A stretch of 64,000 nucleotides of DNA from Lineus longissimus (Eukaryota; Nemertea; Pilidiophora; Heteronemertea; Lineidae), in the NCBI RefSeq assembly GCF_910592395.1, contig NC_088318.1:18414349-18478348 (forward strand), in the 5' to 3' direction. Shown piece after piece: positions 62,101 through 64,000 of this stretch. Within the stretch, counting starts at the first letter, position 1. Each line of letters starts with the position of its first letter. The position numbers and the translations under genes are program-made. A model generated the notes under the pieces. The model ran no database searches and had not been told where the DNA came from. It saw nothing but the letters and a program-made list of their open reading frames with translations.

Positions 62101-64000
62101 TAATCAATGATTCTACTGAAAGAATCTTGTGGGTTAAATCAAGATCAAGCATTTTAATAACTTTCTGCAAGTATTTTCACCAGACAACTTCCTGTGACAC
62201 AGTATGGTAATGATACCCAGAAGAGCTCCCATGATCAGCAGGTTGATTGAGGTTTGCAAGAAATATCAGCAGGGGTTGTGGAACCAACCACAGAATCAGC
62301 CTTCGGCTGTATTCCTACCCCCTTGACAAGAGATACGACTGCAACCCCTGCAGCGGGAAATGAAGCTGACACATTTGAACAATATCTTCTGGGGGAAGTG
62401 TCCTGTTGATTGGCTACCACAACACTATGGCAATCTCTTCACGAAGTTCATGACAACAGCCACGGGGCAGGGTGGGTAAACTTAACCAGCAATTATATCA
62501 AAATTGCTGTGTTTAGCTTTTTGTTGCTGTCTGTGCTCAGTGTCAGCATAGCACTACGTAGCTTTTTGCAGTGGAATTCTATTGTCTGCCACAGAAGTCT
62601 ATTGTCTTTATCGATCTGGTAATACAATTCTTCATCGTTTCAATCTGTTATAACAAACTGTCAACTGAAGAAGATCCGCTATCAAGCATCAAAGGACAGC
62701 CATCCTTCCGCCACAAAGCGGTTCACAGCAGACAATCGGAGGGATTTAGAATAATACGAAAGGTCACCGAGATGTGAAACCAATCAGCTGCCTGTGGGTG
62801 TAGACACTTGAATATTTAATCAAATAACATAATGATTAGAAAGTTGTCAAGCAGAAAATGGTGATTTAACCCAACAGTGGTTCGTATAGTGGCCACTTGA
62901 TTTTGATTGCAGACAATCAGAAGACTAGTATTCTTAGAGTTCAGGATAGAGATTCTCTTGGGTGATACTCTGCAGGGTTAAACTAAAGACAAACATACAA
63001 TGTACTTCCCAAGCTGAAGTACTCTACATGTAACTCTCAACAGCCTTGGTGTCCCACCTCAATGGCCAGGCCTGGAATTTCTAATGGGCAAATTATAATG
63101 CAAATTAAATTTGGTTATCAGCAAAGTGCATTCTGTGACACATTCATGGAGATATATCATGGACACATGATCAACATACACATGGGGTGCTCCACCAGAC
63201 ACGACTGACCAGACGTTTATCTTCACTGTCAAAATCCTCCGAGAATCCAAATGAACGATGGCCAGCTTCCGAAAACCATAATTAGATCAGTTAATGGCGA
63301 CAGATATCGTTATTTCAATTTCAAGATTACGAGTATGTCATTACAGTAATCACCTCTCATTGACCTACCTAAAATAGAGTCAAGTGTCTGATCCAGATAA
63401 CTTCATTTGTAAGCTTATATGCTCTTGGTTACACCATGGAGGTATTATTCAGCACTGTCATCATTTCATGTTTCAAATCAACCCTCCAACAGCACCACAA
63501 CATCAACCCAGGACAAACTCACCTCTGATTGTTCTAACACCATAGCCATCAGCTCTGCACAGAATCCACTTCTCAATCCATTAGCAAACTAACAGATAGG
63601 TTATCTCTTCCTGAAGATGGACTACCGACTCCTGCCTCCATGTCCATCCCAGTCTCACCGACAACTGACCATTAAGATTTGATAGATGAGCAGACCCTGT
63701 GTCTGACAGCTATTCTCTGCCTACACTTGCTTCGGCCAGTCACAATAGGACTCAGACAATACCCAATACCCAGACCTGGTGGAGTATCTCCAAAATAAGC
63801 CATCCTTTGAAGACGAGGTCGTGAATTCTTACAACATGGCCTGGTGACTCAGGAAATGGAAAGGTGACCTGATGACCACACTCAAGACCCCAGCAAGAAA
63901 TTCCACACTTCCTTTTTTGGAAAGATTGTGTCCAGTGACCAAGGAACATTTCCTGAAGTGAACCACAGGGATATTCTCTGGTATGATAATCACCTAAGAA
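59189..64000. other. Upstream BCAR1 region, no gene identified
   Basis: This probably holds BCAR1 5' intron or promoter sequence, since the SH3 exon needs an upstream initiator exon on the minus strand. Poly-G runs occur at about 59401-59414 and 60683. No frame longer than about 128 codons is present and none shows domain-like sequence. Confidence 0.5.

Overview
The window is nuclear DNA of an animal. Its genes are intron-rich with canonical GT..AG junctions, and their products are metazoan proteins. The overall look (AT-rich introns, tRNA-derived repeats, invertebrate-length genes, vertebrate-like protein content) suggests a bilaterian invertebrate, perhaps a lophotrochozoan such as a mollusc, annelid or brachiopod. 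I could not fix the phylum from the sequence.

Bases 1-16312 are one tandem array of a non-coding, foldback-type element of about 2.76 kb. Each full unit has two long inverted arms of about 550 bp. Each arm ends in a tRNA-like Pol III head (box A, box B, then an oligo-T stop). The arms enclose two different minisatellites. Heads of adjacent units face each other across a spacer of about 360 bp. The array begins inside a unit and stops abruptly about 100 bp past the stop codon of the first gene. A decayed relative of the same element lies at about 46.4-48.8 kb.

The genes, left to right, are: SIRT5 (minus strand, 16412-18913, mitochondrial NAD-dependent deacylase); FANCA (plus, about 19739-36485, Fanconi anaemia core-complex subunit), head-to-head with SIRT5; an EF-hand protein with an acidic linker (minus, 37464-39707), convergent with FANCA; TMEM170 (minus, 40389-41344); CFDP1/BCNT (plus, 41902-46093, chromatin-remodelling subunit), head-to-head with TMEM170 and carrying a second possible 3' terminal exon; and BCAR1/p130Cas (minus, 50015 to beyond 59188, adhesion-signalling scaffold), whose first coding exon I did not find. 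Gene models were built by hand from splice sites, reading phase and recalled family similarity. Every junction listed keeps the reading frame.

The most unusual protein-coding content is a pair of long, intronless, AT-rich open frames (32950-33963 and 34275-35492). They sit inside a 3.1 kb intron near the 3' end of FANCA. They look like diverged paralogues of each other, each can be entered from a phase-0 splice acceptor, neither has an early ATG, and both carry several N-glycosylation sequons. I do not recognise their family.

TMEM170, CFDP1 and BCAR1 are also neighbours on human 16q23, and FANCA is on human 16q24, so the window appears to retain an old linkage group. Two divergent gene pairs (SIRT5/FANCA and TMEM170/CFDP1) probably share promoters. 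FANCA and the EF-hand gene probably share an A/T-rich near-palindrome with poly(A) signals on both strands.
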